From positions 1-34,343 of the forward strand of contig VAWL01000070.1 in the NCBI GenBank assembly GCA_005883965.1: DNA of 34,343 bases, written 5' to 3'. The notes under the pieces were generated by a model. The model ran no database searches and was not told the DNA's origin. It saw nothing but the letters and a program-made list of their open reading frames with translations. Source of the DNA: Actinomycetota bacterium. Lineage in GTDB: Bacteria; Actinomycetota; Thermoleophilia; Gaiellales; Gaiellaceae. Every line of letters begins with the position of its first letter. The first letter of the stretch is position 1. The position numbers were made by a program, and so were the translations under genes. Shown piece after piece: positions 1 to 9,323 of the stretch.

Positions 1-1062
1 GACATCAACGACTTCGACGAGACCGCGCCCGGCCCCTGGGAGTGGGACGTGAAGCGGCTGGCGGCGAGCTTCGCGGTGGCAGGACGGGAGATCGGCTTCT
101 CGGCGAAGGAGCGGAGGACGGTCGCGCTCGCCACCGTCAGCGCCTACAGGAAGGCGATGAGCGCCTTCGCCGAGATGCACAACCTCGAGGTCTGGTACGC
201 GCGCCTTCCGGCCGAACGGGCGATGGTCGAGTTCACCGCCGGCATCGATCCGAAGCGCCTGAAGAAGGCGCGGGCCCAACTCGACAAGTCGCGCACGAAG
301 GACAGCATGCAGGCTTTCGAGAGGCTGACCCGGCGCGTCGATGGCGAGCCGCGGATCATCAGCGACCCGCCGCTGATCGTGCCGCTCGAGGAGCTCCTCA
401 CCACGAAGCGGGAGCGGAGCTCGGTCGAGCGCGAGCTGCGCAAGGTGCTCGATTCCTATCGCGAAACGCTGGCGACCGACCGCCGCCACCTGCTCGAGCA
501 GTTCCGCTTCGTCGAGCCGGCGCGCAAGGTGGTCGGCGTCGGCAGCGTCGGCACCCGCGCCTGGATCGCGCTCTTCCTCGGCGCAGACGATCGCGATCCG
601 CTGTTCCTCCAGATCAAGGAGGCCGAGGCCTCGGTGCTCGAGCGGTTCCTCGGGAAGAGCCAACACGGCAACTCCGGCGAGCGCGTCGTCGCCGGCCAGC
701 GCCTGATGCAGGCGACGAGCGACATCTTCATCGGGTGGACGCACGTGAGCTCTGGGCTCGACGGCTTGGCACGGGACTTCTACGTTCGCCAGCTCAAGGA
801 TTGGAAAGGCTCGTTCGTCATCGAATCAGCTGTTCCCCCGGCCGCAGCCGCGTACGGGAAGGCGTGCGGCTGGACCCTTGCCCGGGCGCATGCGCGCTCC
901 GGCGAGCGGGTCGCGATCGCCGCGTATCTCGGCAAGTCCGACACGTTCGACCGGGCGCTGGCGGTCTTCGCCGAGACCTACGCCGACCAGAACGAGCGCG
1001 ACTACCAGGCGCTGAAAGACGCTGTCGACAACGGCCGCGTCACCGCACAGACTGGGCTCTAG
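1..1062 (+). CDS. DUF2252 family protein, 5'-truncated by the window edge
   Basis: Frame 1 is open from base 1 (DINDFDETAPGPWEWDVKRLAASFAVAGR...), a DUF2252-typical motif, and continues to the stop at 1062. Confidence 0.85.
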   Translation, partial: DINDFDETAPGPWEWDVKRLAASFAVAGREIGFSAKERRTVALATVSAYRKAMSAFAEMHNLEVWYARLPAERAMVEFTAGIDPKRLKKARAQLDKSRTKDSMQAFERLTRRVDGEPRIISDPPLIVPLEELLTTKRERSSVERELRKVLDSYRETLATDRRHLLEQFRFVEPARKVVGVGSVGTRAWIALFLGADDRDPLFLQIKEAEASVLERFLGKSQHGNSGERVVAGQRLMQATSDIFIGWTHVSSGLDGLARDFYVRQLKDWKGSFVIESAVPPAAAAYGKACGWTLARAHARSGERVAIAAYLGKSDTFDRALAVFAETYADQNERDYQALKDAVDNGRVTAQTGL

Positions 1063-2708
1063 CGCTCGACGGTGACCAGTGTGCCGACCGGCGTGTACGG
1101 CCAGACCTTCGCGGCCGACGCCAGTGGTAGCTCTACGCAGCCGAGGCTCTGCGGAGTCCCGAACGAGGCGCGGGTGAAGGCGTGGATCGCGTCGCCGCCG
1201 TTGAAGTAGCTGATCCAGCGAATCCCCGGGTCGTTGTAGTGCGAGCCGTCCGGGTTGGTGCCGCTCATCGTCCCAACGGGGATGTGCTCGAAGACCGAGA
1301 AGGTGCCGAGCTTCGTCGGCGCAGCCGGGATGCCGGTGTTGCCGGGGGACGTGAGGATCGTCTGGCCGTTGTGCCAGAGCGTCAGCGACTGGGGCACGCT
1401 GCTGTGAACGTAGACGTAGCTGTACCCGTCGTTCCGCCGCTTGCCGGCGATGGCCTCCTCGAGCAGCGCGTGCCAGACCTGGGCTCCGGGGATCGCGTCG
1501 ACGGTCAGGCGGTGGGTGTCCTGGAACATCATCACGGCCCCGCGCGTGATCTGGTCGTAGCTGCCTTCGTGCCACAGGGAGCGCAGCTCCGGCGGCACGT
1601 TCCCGTACCGCCAGACGAAGTGGCCTCGCGGTGGCGCGACCGCGGCCTGCAGCTCCGCGGCGGGGGTGCGGGCGACGGGCCGGCCGGACGGCGTCCAATC
1701 GACGGGCAGGTAGCCGGCCTGCGCCAGCAGCTGTTGGAGGCGAAGGACCGAGCCCGCGGGGACCGTCCAGGCGAGCCTGCTGGTCGTGCGCAAGCCGCTG
1801 CCCGAGGCTCTCGTGACGGCGACGCGGTGCCCGAGGTTGAGCTCCAGGTTCGAGGCGAAGCGGGCGCCGAAGCCGGACGGGGTGAAGAGGAGCGTGTGGT
1901 CGTCGGTCTGGCGCCAGCGGCCGCTCACGTGGGGCGAGATCGTCGGGGGAGCATCGCCTAGCGCCTTGTCGACCGGCACCGAGAAGGTGAGCCGGATCGG
2001 AGAAGCCGGGGCGAGCTGCCCACCCGGCTTCGGCTGGACGACCGCAACCGGGACCGGCGCGGGCGGGAACCAGCTGATCGAAACCGGGGCGCCGAGCCGC
2101 TCCCACGGGCGCGCCGCGGCGGCGACCACGACTCTGCCGGTTGCAGAGCGCCGCGGTAGCGCGACCGAGCTCTGGGCACCGTCGAGGCTCACCGACCTCA
2201 GGTGGCCGGGGGTCCCGTAGGCGGCGGCGCTGACGGGCTGGTCGAAGCTGACGCGTACCTTCGAGCCCGGGCGGACCGTGAGCCAGCGCGCGTCGACGGC
2301 GGCGACGGGCGCCTCGACCGTCCACTGCTCGTGGCGCTCCTTGCCCAGCGCCCAGCCGACCCAGCCGGGCCGGCGAACGACGGCGTCGACAGAGACTCGC
2401 TCGCCCGGGGACAGGAACGTCCGCGGCGTCAGGCTCCCGTGCCGTACGCCGAGCGGGATCCTCCGCCCGTCCGGCCCGAACGCGCGCACCTGCTCGAGGG
2501 TCCCGCCGAAGGGCTGGACCTCGACCTTCGCGAGCCCGGTCGGGTCACCGGTGAGGTTTACGTCCGACCAGACGACCACGGCTGCGACCAGCGCGACCAG
2601 CGCGACGGCGACGACGACGAGAACGATCCAGGGCGCGCGACGGCGCCGACGCCGCCGAGAACGCGGCGGCGCGTGCGTGATCGGCGAACGCGGCAGCTCG
2701 ATCGTCAC
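1059..2708 (-). CDS. L,D-transpeptidase (YkuD family), membrane-anchored, with Ig-like and peptidoglycan-binding-like regions
   Basis: N-terminal Arg-rich + TM segment, 'VLRLQQLLAQAGYLPV' PG-binding-like segment, C-terminal 'IHAFTRASFGTPQSLGCVELP' matching the YkuD catalytic H...S-x-G-C motif. Start could be GTG at 2708 or upstream (ORF open to 2744). Confidence 0.85.
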   Translation of the reverse strand: MTIELPRSPITHAPPRSRRRRRRRAPWIVLVVVAVALVALVAAVVVWSDVNLTGDPTGLAKVEVQPFGGTLEQVRAFGPDGRRIPLGVRHGSLTPRTFLSPGERVSVDAVVRRPGWVGWALGKERHEQWTVEAPVAAVDARWLTVRPGSKVRVSFDQPVSAAAYGTPGHLRSVSLDGAQSSVALPRRSATGRVVVAAAARPWERLGAPVSISWFPPAPVPVAVVQPKPGGQLAPASPIRLTFSVPVDKALGDAPPTISPHVSGRWRQTDDHTLLFTPSGFGARFASNLELNLGHRVAVTRASGSGLRTTSRLAWTVPAGSVLRLQQLLAQAGYLPVDWTPSGRPVARTPAAELQAAVAPPRGHFVWRYGNVPPELRSLWHEGSYDQITRGAVMMFQDTHRLTVDAIPGAQVWHALLEEAIAGKRRNDGYSYVYVHSSVPQSLTLWHNGQTILTSPGNTGIPAAPTKLGTFSVFEHIPVGTMSGTNPDGSHYNDPGIRWISYFNGGDAIHAFTRASFGTPQSLGCVELPLASAAKVWPYTPVGTLVTVER

Positions 2709-2905
2709 GTACAGAGGATACGGACCGTTTGCCCTGGAGCCCACAATCGCCAGGTGGCAAGGTCATCCGAACGGAATCTGGCCGGCCTCAGCGCGGAAGA
2801 TGTTCGCGCAGCTTCTTCGCGATCGAGCAGGCGGACGTGGCGGCCTTCCGGCTTGCTCTTGGGCCGCGCCGCGTCGAGCGCCCCCTACGGCAGTACCATC
2901 GCCAA

Positions 2906-4174
2906 ATGAGTCCAGCCAGACCAACGGTGCAAGTCGTCGGCCGGCGGATGGACGCCGAGCACTACCGGCTGCGCGACTTCCTCACGCGCTCCGCGCAACC
3001 GTACGAGTGGCACGAGGCGGGGTCGGCGGACGCCGACCAGTTGCTCGAGAAGCTTGGGCTCGAGGCTGCCGCGCTGCCGGTGTTGATCGACGGCGAGCAG
3101 TCGCTCCAAGCGGCAACGGTCGAGTCGGTCATGACGGCCTGGGGCGGCAACCAGCCGGCGAAGCGCAAGCACTACGACTTCGTGGTGATCGGCGCCGGGC
3201 CGGCAGGCCTCGCGGCTGCCGTCTACGCCGCGTCGGACGGCCTCTCCACGCTCGTCTGCGATCGCGACCTGCCGGGCGGCCAGGCCTCGTACGCCACCAT
3301 GATCGAGAACTTCTTCGGGTTTCCCGACGGGATCGGCGGTGCCGAGCTCGCACGGCTTGCAGGCCGGCAAGCCGAAGGTTTTGGAGCCGAGCTGCTCCTC
3401 ATGCGCGCCGTCAACGGCAGCCGACTGAACGGTCAGGACGAGCCCGTCGGACTGCTCATCGACGACGGCTCCGAAGTGACTGCTTCCGTGGTCCTTGCGG
3501 CGCCCGGCATCGATTGGGCTCGGCTCGAGCTCGACGGCCTCGACGACCTCATCGGCGACGGCGTCTACTACGGAGCCGGCCGGAGCGAGGCGGCGCAGTG
3601 CGCCGGCCAGGACGTCGTGGTGGTGGGCGCCGGCAACTCCGCGGGCCAGGCCGTTCTCAACTTCGCGAACCAGACGGCTCGGGTGACGATGCTCATTCGC
3701 GGCGACCGCCTCAGCAAGAGCATGTCCGCATACCTGATCGAGCGCATCGAGAAGCATCCCCTGATCGACGTCCGGCTCGAGACCCAGCTGACCGAGCTGC
3801 ATTCGAACGACGGCGGGCTGACCGGAGTGACCTTCGCGGACTCGGGCGGGAAGTCTGAGACGCGGGCGGTCGACGGCGTCTTCCTCTGCATCGGCGGGCG
3901 GCCGCACACCGAGTGGTGCTCGCGCGAGCACGTGCATATCGATGACCGCGGCTACATCCTCACCGGCCAGGACCTTCTGAAGGACGGGAAGGCGCCGGAC
4001 TGCTGGCCACTCGAGCGCGATCCGCTGCCGCTCGAGACCAGCCGAGTCGGCCTCTTCGCGGCCGGCGACGTTCGCCACGGGTCGACCAAACGCGTCGCCG
4101 CCGCCGTCGGCGAGGGGTCGATGGTCGCCTCGCTGATCTTCAGCCGTCTTGCCGAGCTCGGTGTCACCTACTGA
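2906..4174 (+). CDS. Thioredoxin-reductase-like FAD-dependent oxidoreductase with N-terminal thioredoxin-fold-like region; no CxxC redox motif
   Basis: ATG at 2906. 'DFVVIGAGPAGLAAAVYA' and 'DVVVVGAGNSAGQA' dinucleotide-binding motifs, C-terminal 'GLFAAGDVRHGSTKRVAAAVGEGS'. The usual CxxC region reads GVYYGAGRSEAAQC. Confidence 0.85.
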   Translation: MSPARPTVQVVGRRMDAEHYRLRDFLTRSAQPYEWHEAGSADADQLLEKLGLEAAALPVLIDGEQSLQAATVESVMTAWGGNQPAKRKHYDFVVIGAGPAGLAAAVYAASDGLSTLVCDRDLPGGQASYATMIENFFGFPDGIGGAELARLAGRQAEGFGAELLLMRAVNGSRLNGQDEPVGLLIDDGSEVTASVVLAAPGIDWARLELDGLDDLIGDGVYYGAGRSEAAQCAGQDVVVVGAGNSAGQAVLNFANQTARVTMLIRGDRLSKSMSAYLIERIEKHPLIDVRLETQLTELHSNDGGLTGVTFADSGGKSETRAVDGVFLCIGGRPHTEWCSREHVHIDDRGYILTGQDLLKDGKAPDCWPLERDPLPLETSRVGLFAAGDVRHGSTKRVAAAVGEGSMVASLIFSRLAELGVTY

Positions 4175-5159
4175 GCTCGCAGCGGTCCTCGAGCACGCCC
4201 GGCGGCGAACCGAGACCTTGCTCGACCCCCTCCCGGACGAGCAGCTGACGCGCCAGGTCTCGACGCTCCAGTCGCCACTCGTCTGGGACCTGGCTCACAT
4301 CGGCTACTTCGAGGAGCTCTGGTTGCTCCGAAACGGCAACGTCAACGGCAACGGGCTCGACGATCTATACGACTCGTTCGCACACGGCCGAGCCGAGCGC
4401 GGGACGCTGCCCATCCTGTCCCCCGACGACGCGCGTGCCTACGTCTCGGAGGTGCGCAGGAAGGTGCTCGAGCGGCTTCCCGAGCTGGCGGGGGACGACT
4501 TTCTTGTCGGCATGGTCGCGCAGCACGAGCTCCAGCACGTCGAGACGATGACGCAGACGCTTGCCCTCGCAGGCTTGGCCGACTCCGGGCTGCCCCGGGT
4601 CACGGCGCGCGGCGACGTCCTCGTTCCCGGCGGGCAGTTCACGTTGGGCTCGGACGACCGGTGGGCTTACGACAACGAGCGGCCGGCGCACGTCGTCGAC
4701 CTGCCGCCGTTCCGGATCGACCGTGCCCTCGCGACGAATGCGGAGTACGCGGCGTTCGTCGAAGCCGAGGGAGCAGCTGCATCGCTCCGCGCGGGTCGTG
4801 AGGACGAGCCCGTAGAGCACATCTCGTTCCACGAGGCCGAGGCCTACGCATCCTGGGCCGGCAAGCGCCTGCCGACCGAGCCGGAGTGGGAGAAGGCGGT
4901 GAAGAGCGTCGGCAAGGAGCTCGAGCACGCCCAAGGGGCGGTCTGGCAGTGGACGTCAACGTTCTTCGGCGGGTACCCGCGCTTTCGCGCCTACCCCTAC
5001 AAGGAGTACTCCGAGGTGTTTTTCGGCGACGAGTACCGAGTGCTGCGCGGCGGCTCGTGGGCGACCGATCCGCTCGTCGCCCGGCCGACCTTTCGCAACT
5101 GGGACCTGCCACAGCGCCGGCAGATCTTCGCCGGCATCCGGTGCGCATCCGATGTCTAG
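4161..5159 (+). CDS. egtB: Ergothioneine biosynthesis protein EgtB (DinB + FGE-sulfatase domains)
   Basis: 'SPLVWDLAHIGYFEELWLLR', iron-ligand-like 'QHELQHVETMTQTL', FGE-type 'LPTEPEWEKAV', 'VLRGGSWATDP...FRNWDLPQRRQIFAGIRCA'. GTG start at 4161 (TTG at 4149 possible); overlaps the upstream gene. Confidence 0.9.
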   Translation: MSPTELAAVLEHARRRTETLLDPLPDEQLTRQVSTLQSPLVWDLAHIGYFEELWLLRNGNVNGNGLDDLYDSFAHGRAERGTLPILSPDDARAYVSEVRRKVLERLPELAGDDFLVGMVAQHELQHVETMTQTLALAGLADSGLPRVTARGDVLVPGGQFTLGSDDRWAYDNERPAHVVDLPPFRIDRALATNAEYAAFVEAEGAAASLRAGREDEPVEHISFHEAEAYASWAGKRLPTEPEWEKAVKSVGKELEHAQGAVWQWTSTFFGGYPRFRAYPYKEYSEVFFGDEYRVLRGGSWATDPLVARPTFRNWDLPQRRQIFAGIRCASDV

Positions 5160-6084
5160 AGCCCCCAGCGCAGTCCGTCCGGACCTCTTCGAGGCAACTC
5201 GCCGGACCCTGCAGCGCGAGCCGAAGGAGCTGCCGCCGGTCTGGCTCTACGACGAGCGCGGGTCGCTGCTGTACGAGTCGATCACCCGCCTCCCCGACTA
5301 CTACCTGCCGCGCCGGGAGGCCGAGATTCTGGCCGCGCGCGCCCGCGCGATCGCCGCGCAAACGGAGGCGCGGACACTGGTCGAGCTCGGGTCGGGGAAC
5401 GCCAGGAACACCCGGTTTCTCCTGGACGCGCTCGAGCTCGAGCGATTCGTTCCCTTCGACGTCAGCGAGCAAATGCTGCGGACGAGCGCGAGCGCGATCG
5501 CCGAGGCGTATCCGCAAGTCTCCGTCGAGCCAATCGTGGGCGACTTCGAGCACGATCTCGGAGCGCTGCCGACCGAGGGCCCACGGCTGATCGCGCTCCT
5601 CGGAAGCACCCTCGGAAACCTCTACCCCGAGCAGCGGGCGGAGCTGCTCGCCTCACTGGCCCGGGAGCTGCGCGAGGACGACACGCTGCTCCTCGGGCTC
5701 GACCTGGTGAAGGACGCCGCCAGGCTCGAGGCTGCCTATTTCGATCGCGCCGGTGTGACGGAAGCGTTCGTCCGAAACGCTCTCGCGGCCGCCAATCGCG
5801 AGCTTGGCGCCACCTTCGAGCAGGGCCGGTTCGGCTACGAGCCGCGCTGGGATCCGGAGCACGAGTGGATGGACATCGCGCTCCGTGCACTCGAAGCCCA
5901 CGTCGTCGCAGTGCCGGAGCTGAAGCTGGAGCTCGCGTTCCGCAAGGGCGAGCGGCTTCGGGTCGAGATCAGCTCGAAGTTCCGGCGGGACGCTCTCGAA
6001 AGGGAGCTCGAGCCCGCGGAGTTGAGCGTTCGCTCGTGGTGGACCGACCGGCGGGGCGACTTTGCAGTCGCCCTCGCAAGCTGA
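5152..6084 (+). CDS. egtD: L-histidine N(alpha)-methyltransferase EgtD
   Basis: 'LPPVWLYDERGSLLYESITRLPDYYLPRREAEIL', 'LVELGSGNARNTRFLLDAL', 'LLGSTLGNLYPEQ'; overlaps egtB by 8 nt (ATGTCTAG). Confidence 0.93.
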   Translation: MSRAPSAVRPDLFEATRRTLQREPKELPPVWLYDERGSLLYESITRLPDYYLPRREAEILAARARAIAAQTEARTLVELGSGNARNTRFLLDALELERFVPFDVSEQMLRTSASAIAEAYPQVSVEPIVGDFEHDLGALPTEGPRLIALLGSTLGNLYPEQRAELLASLARELREDDTLLLGLDLVKDAARLEAAYFDRAGVTEAFVRNALAAANRELGATFEQGRFGYEPRWDPEHEWMDIALRALEAHVVAVPELKLELAFRKGERLRVEISSKFRRDALERELEPAELSVRSWWTDRRGDFAVALAS

Positions 6085-6097
6085 GAAAGGAGACGGA

Positions 6098-6382
6098 ATG
6101 TCCGCGAATCCCATCTGCAGCCACCTCGACCAGATCGAGGTGACCGAGCTACCGGAGACCATCGAAGGGTGCGAAGAGTGCCTGAAGATCGGGGGCACAT
6201 GGGTTCACCTCCGCATGTGCATGACCTGCGGGAAGATCGGCTGCTGCGACTCGTCGCCGAACCGGCACGCGACTGCGCACTCCGGTGAGAGTGGTCATCC
6301 GATCATCCGCTCCGCGGAGCCCGGCGAGGACTGGAGCTGGTGCTACATCGACGAGGTGGCGTTCGCGGCCGTCCGGCAGTAG
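6098..6382 (+). CDS. UBP-type zinc finger protein
   Basis: ATG at 6098; Cys/His-rich 'CSHLDQIEV...GCEECLKIGGTWVHLRMCMTCGKIGCCDSSPNRHATAHSGESGHPIIRS'. 13 nt after egtD, AAAGGAGA ribosome-binding-like sequence upstream. Confidence 0.9.
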   Translation: MSANPICSHLDQIEVTELPETIEGCEECLKIGGTWVHLRMCMTCGKIGCCDSSPNRHATAHSGESGHPIIRSAEPGEDWSWCYIDEVAFAAVRQ

Positions 6383-6402
6383 CGACTCACGAAATCCGCT
6401 GG

Positions 6403-6871
6403 TCAGGCGGCCTGGCGCTCGATCGTCGTCCCGCCCACCGTGAGCGTGACCTCGACGTTGCCGCGTGCCCCTTGAGTAAGGGCAGGTCTCGTGCGCGGTC
6501 TTCATCAGGTCGACCGCCACGTCACGGGTGAGCTGAGGGGCGTCGAGGTCGAGGGCCGCGACAAGCCAGAAGCCGCCGCTGGGTACCGGCTCGATCCCCA
6601 CACGAGCGGTGACACGCGAGTCGCTGAGATCGAGCTTCTTGCCGAAGGCGAACCGCATCAGCGCCGACTGGAAGCAGGCCGCCCACCCGGTGGCAAAGAG
6701 CTGCTCAGGGTTCGTCCCTGGGCCCCCTGAACCGCCCATCTCAGCCGGGACGTCGAGGTCGACGTCGAGCCGGCCGTCGCTGGTGCGGGCGTGTCCCTCT
6801 CGGCTGAATCCTCGAGCGGTCGTCCAGTATCAGGGCGGCGAGGTCGTATTCGCGCTCCTGGGTGCTCCCAT
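6403..6871 (-). pseudogene. ohr: Organic hydroperoxide resistance protein (Ohr/OsmC family), disrupted by an in-frame TGA and a frameshift
   Basis: Reverse strand reads YWTTARGFSREGHARTSDGRLDVDLDVPAEMGGSGGPGTNPEQLFATGWAACFQSALM...AHETCPYS (both Ohr cysteines), then shifts frame to GNVEVTLTVGGTTIERQAA*. A TGA at 6830-6832 interrupts the N-terminus. Confidence 0.75.
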
Positions 6872-6966
6872 CTCAGAGGCTCAGTTTCCCCCGGAGGCGT
6901 AGGCCACCAGCGCGTAGGCGTAGCCGAGTCGACGCCAGAGAATTGGAAGGGGCAGGGCCTGCCACG

Positions 6967-7368
6967 GTGACGCCGGTGCTCGTCTACGAGGATGTACGCG
7001 CCGCGGTCGCGTGGCTCGAATCGGCGTTCGGGTTCGGGGAACGGGTGCGGATTGGCGACGGGCACCGCGCTCAGTTGCGGGTCGGCTCAGACGGTGCCGT
7101 CGTCGTCGCCGAGGCGGGTGCCGATCGGGTCGCCCCGAGCGGCGGCGGTGTGACGCATATCGTCAAGGTGCGTGTGCCGGATGTGGATGCGGCATTCGCT
7201 CGGGCGCGTGAAACAGGCGCACTGGTCGTGGAGGAGTTGACGACGTGGGAGTACGGTGAGCGCTCCGGCGTCGTCGAGGATCCCGGCGGCCACCGGTGGG
7301 AGCTGACGCAAACAGTGCGCGACGTCGCCCCCGAGGAATGGGGTGGCGTGACAATCGCCCCCTGGTGA
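6967..7368 (+). CDS. Glyoxalase/bleomycin-resistance (VOC) family protein
   Basis: 'VTPVLVYEDVRAAVAWLESAFGFGERVRI...VEDPGGHRWELTQTV' typical VOC fold; probable GTG start at 6967. Confidence 0.85.
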   Translation: MTPVLVYEDVRAAVAWLESAFGFGERVRIGDGHRAQLRVGSDGAVVVAEAGADRVAPSGGGVTHIVKVRVPDVDAAFARARETGALVVEELTTWEYGERSGVVEDPGGHRWELTQTVRDVAPEEWGGVTIAPW

Positions 7369-7467
7369 CAGCTCGGTCGGCTGCGCGAGTGTTCGCCAAT
7401 GTTCCCCGAGCCACGTCGGCGCGGTGATCCCGTCTCGTGGCCGTCCGGTATGGCGCAGAATCCGCGA

Positions 7468-8805
7468 ATGGACTCGAACGCCTCGCGCCTCCCACAGATC
7501 AGGTACGCGCGCAACGGTGGAGTCGCGATCGCCTACCAGGTGGTGGGCGACGGGGACGTCGACCTCGTCTACGTGCCCGAGTGGACGTCGAACCTCGTGC
7601 ACTGGTGGGAGTATCCGCGCTGGCGCGACTTCTACCTCCGCCTCGCCCGTTCGTTCCGGCTGATCCTGTTCGACAAGCGCGGAACCGGTCTCTCCGACCA
7701 CGGCGGCCAGTTCGCCGCCCTCGAGACGAGGATGGAGGATTTGCACGCGGTTCTCGACCACGCCGGATCGTCGAATCCGGTGATCTTCAGCGCGGACGAG
7801 GGGAGCGCGATGGCCGTCCTGTTCGCGGCGTCGTATCCGGAGCGAACGCGGGCGCTCGTGCTCTTCCACGCCCGAGCGAAGGGCTCCACCGCGCACGCCG
7901 ACGCCAAGTCACCGCAGTACCTGCCCGCTCTTCGGGAGGGCTGGGGCATCGAGGAATGGTGTGACCAGCTCTTCAGGGAAGTGTGGCCGTCGCTCGCTGC
8001 GAACGAGGACGATCGGCAGTGGTTCGCAAACTCCGTACGGCTCGGAGCGAGCCCCGCGGTCGCGTACGCGCTCAACCGTGCCTTTCACGAGACCGATCTG
8101 CGCGACGTGCTGCCCGCGGTGCACGTCCCGACGCTCCTCCTCTACCGCTCGTTGCCGGAGGAGGAGGCGGCGACGATGGACGCGGCGACCCGGATCCCGG
8201 GCGCGCGGACGATGCGCGTGTCCGGCACCGACCCGGGCGCGATCTTCCTCTCGCCCGAAATCGCAGACGAGATCGACCGGTTCGTTGCCGGCGAAGAAGC
8301 CCCGGCCGTCCCCGAGAGCGTGCTCGCCACTGTCGTGTTCACCGACATCGTCGGCTCGACCGACCATGCGGCACGGATCGGCGACCGCGCCTGGCGCGAC
8401 CTCCTGGCCCGCCACCACGCGCTCGTCCGACGGGAACTGGCGCGCTTCCGCGGACACGAACGCGACACGGCCGGCGACGGGTTCTTCGCCACCTTCGACG
8501 GCCCCGCGCGCGCGATCAGGGCGGCGCAGGCGATCGTCGACGGCGTCCGCACGCTCGGCCTCGAAGCGAGAATCGGGATCCACGTCGGCGAGTGCGAGCT
8601 CCACGACGGGAAGATCGCGGGCCTCGCCGTCAACATCGGCTCCCGCGTCGCCTCCAACGCCGGCGCAGGCGAAGTGCTCGTCTCGCAAACGGTTCGAGAC
8701 CTCGTCGCCGGATCAGGAATCAGGTTCGAAGATCGAGGCGTCCACGAACTTAAGGGAATACCCGGGAGCTGGCAGCTCTTCGCGGTCGTAGCCGCAGACA
8801 CCTGA
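7468..8805 (+). CDS. Alpha/beta-hydrolase domain fused to class III adenylate/guanylate cyclase domain
   Basis: N-terminal 'IAYQVVGDGDVDLVYVPEWTSNL...FDKRGTGLSD' hydrolase core; C-terminal 'VVFTDIVGSTDHAARIGD...DTAGDGFFATFDGPARAIRAAQAI...RIGIHVGECE' cyclase motifs. Confidence 0.9.
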   Translation: MDSNASRLPQIRYARNGGVAIAYQVVGDGDVDLVYVPEWTSNLVHWWEYPRWRDFYLRLARSFRLILFDKRGTGLSDHGGQFAALETRMEDLHAVLDHAGSSNPVIFSADEGSAMAVLFAASYPERTRALVLFHARAKGSTAHADAKSPQYLPALREGWGIEEWCDQLFREVWPSLAANEDDRQWFANSVRLGASPAVAYALNRAFHETDLRDVLPAVHVPTLLLYRSLPEEEAATMDAATRIPGARTMRVSGTDPGAIFLSPEIADEIDRFVAGEEAPAVPESVLATVVFTDIVGSTDHAARIGDRAWRDLLARHHALVRRELARFRGHERDTAGDGFFATFDGPARAIRAAQAIVDGVRTLGLEARIGIHVGECELHDGKIAGLAVNIGSRVASNAGAGEVLVSQTVRDLVAGSGIRFEDRGVHELKGIPGSWQLFAVVAADT

Positions 8806-8978
8806 CGTTCCGCCCCTCGCGCCCCGATCAGCGTCAGCGACGTCCCGGCGGCCGACGATCGAGAGTGAGAAATCATCCGGCTCGCGCGAGCTTCCGGTTG
8901 CGGAGAAGCAAGCGTCGCCTGGGCCAGTGTTCGGGAATGTCCCTCGACCAGCGGGCAGTCGAACCTAGGATCAGAAGC

Positions 8979-9251
8979 ATGGTCGCCGTCGATTATGAGC
9001 GGGCGGAACGCGCGTACCTCGACGCCATTGCCAGCGGTGCGACGTCGGCTGACCTTGCTGCGGCGGCGCGGCAGTGCAGCGAGATCGCTCACGACTGGTA
9101 GTCGGCCGCCTACGCAGAGTTCTTCTCCGAGAGAGGCATCCGCGGTGAAGCTGACCGTACGGTGATCGAGAAAGAGATCGAAGCAGAGAAGGCAGAGCTG
9201 CTGAGTGATCTTTGGCGCGACATCGCCTCTGCGTACGGCACACGTTCCTAA
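8979..9251 (+). pseudogene. Small conserved-looking hypothetical ORF interrupted by an in-frame TAG
   Basis: MVAVDYERAERAYLDAIASGATSADLAAAARQCSEIAHDW-*-SAAYAEFFSERGIRGEADRTVIEKEIEAEKAELLSDLWRDIASAYGTRS*; the frame stays protein-like after the TAG at 9099-9101. Confidence 0.5.
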
Positions 9252-9323
9252 GGCGCTCTCGTCTGGGCCAGCGTGCGCGAATGACCCCTGACTAAGTCGG
9301 GCCGACGGCGACGGTAGCTCTGG

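Noticed and set aside
826-2325. 499-aa minus-strand ORF
   Set aside because: Arg/Pro/Ala-rich shadow ORF overlapping the L,D-transpeptidase, typical of high GC.
3570-3610. Loss of CxxC in the TrxR-like protein as a mutation
   Set aside because: The GVYYxAxxxEAxxC pattern resembles a known subgroup of Cys-less TrxR-like flavoproteins; kept only as context for the egt operon.
8450-8480. Asp in place of the cyclase substrate-specifying Lys (ERDTAGDGF)
   Set aside because: From general knowledge, xxDTAGDGF is common in hydrolase-fused cyclases, so it is not unusual on its own.
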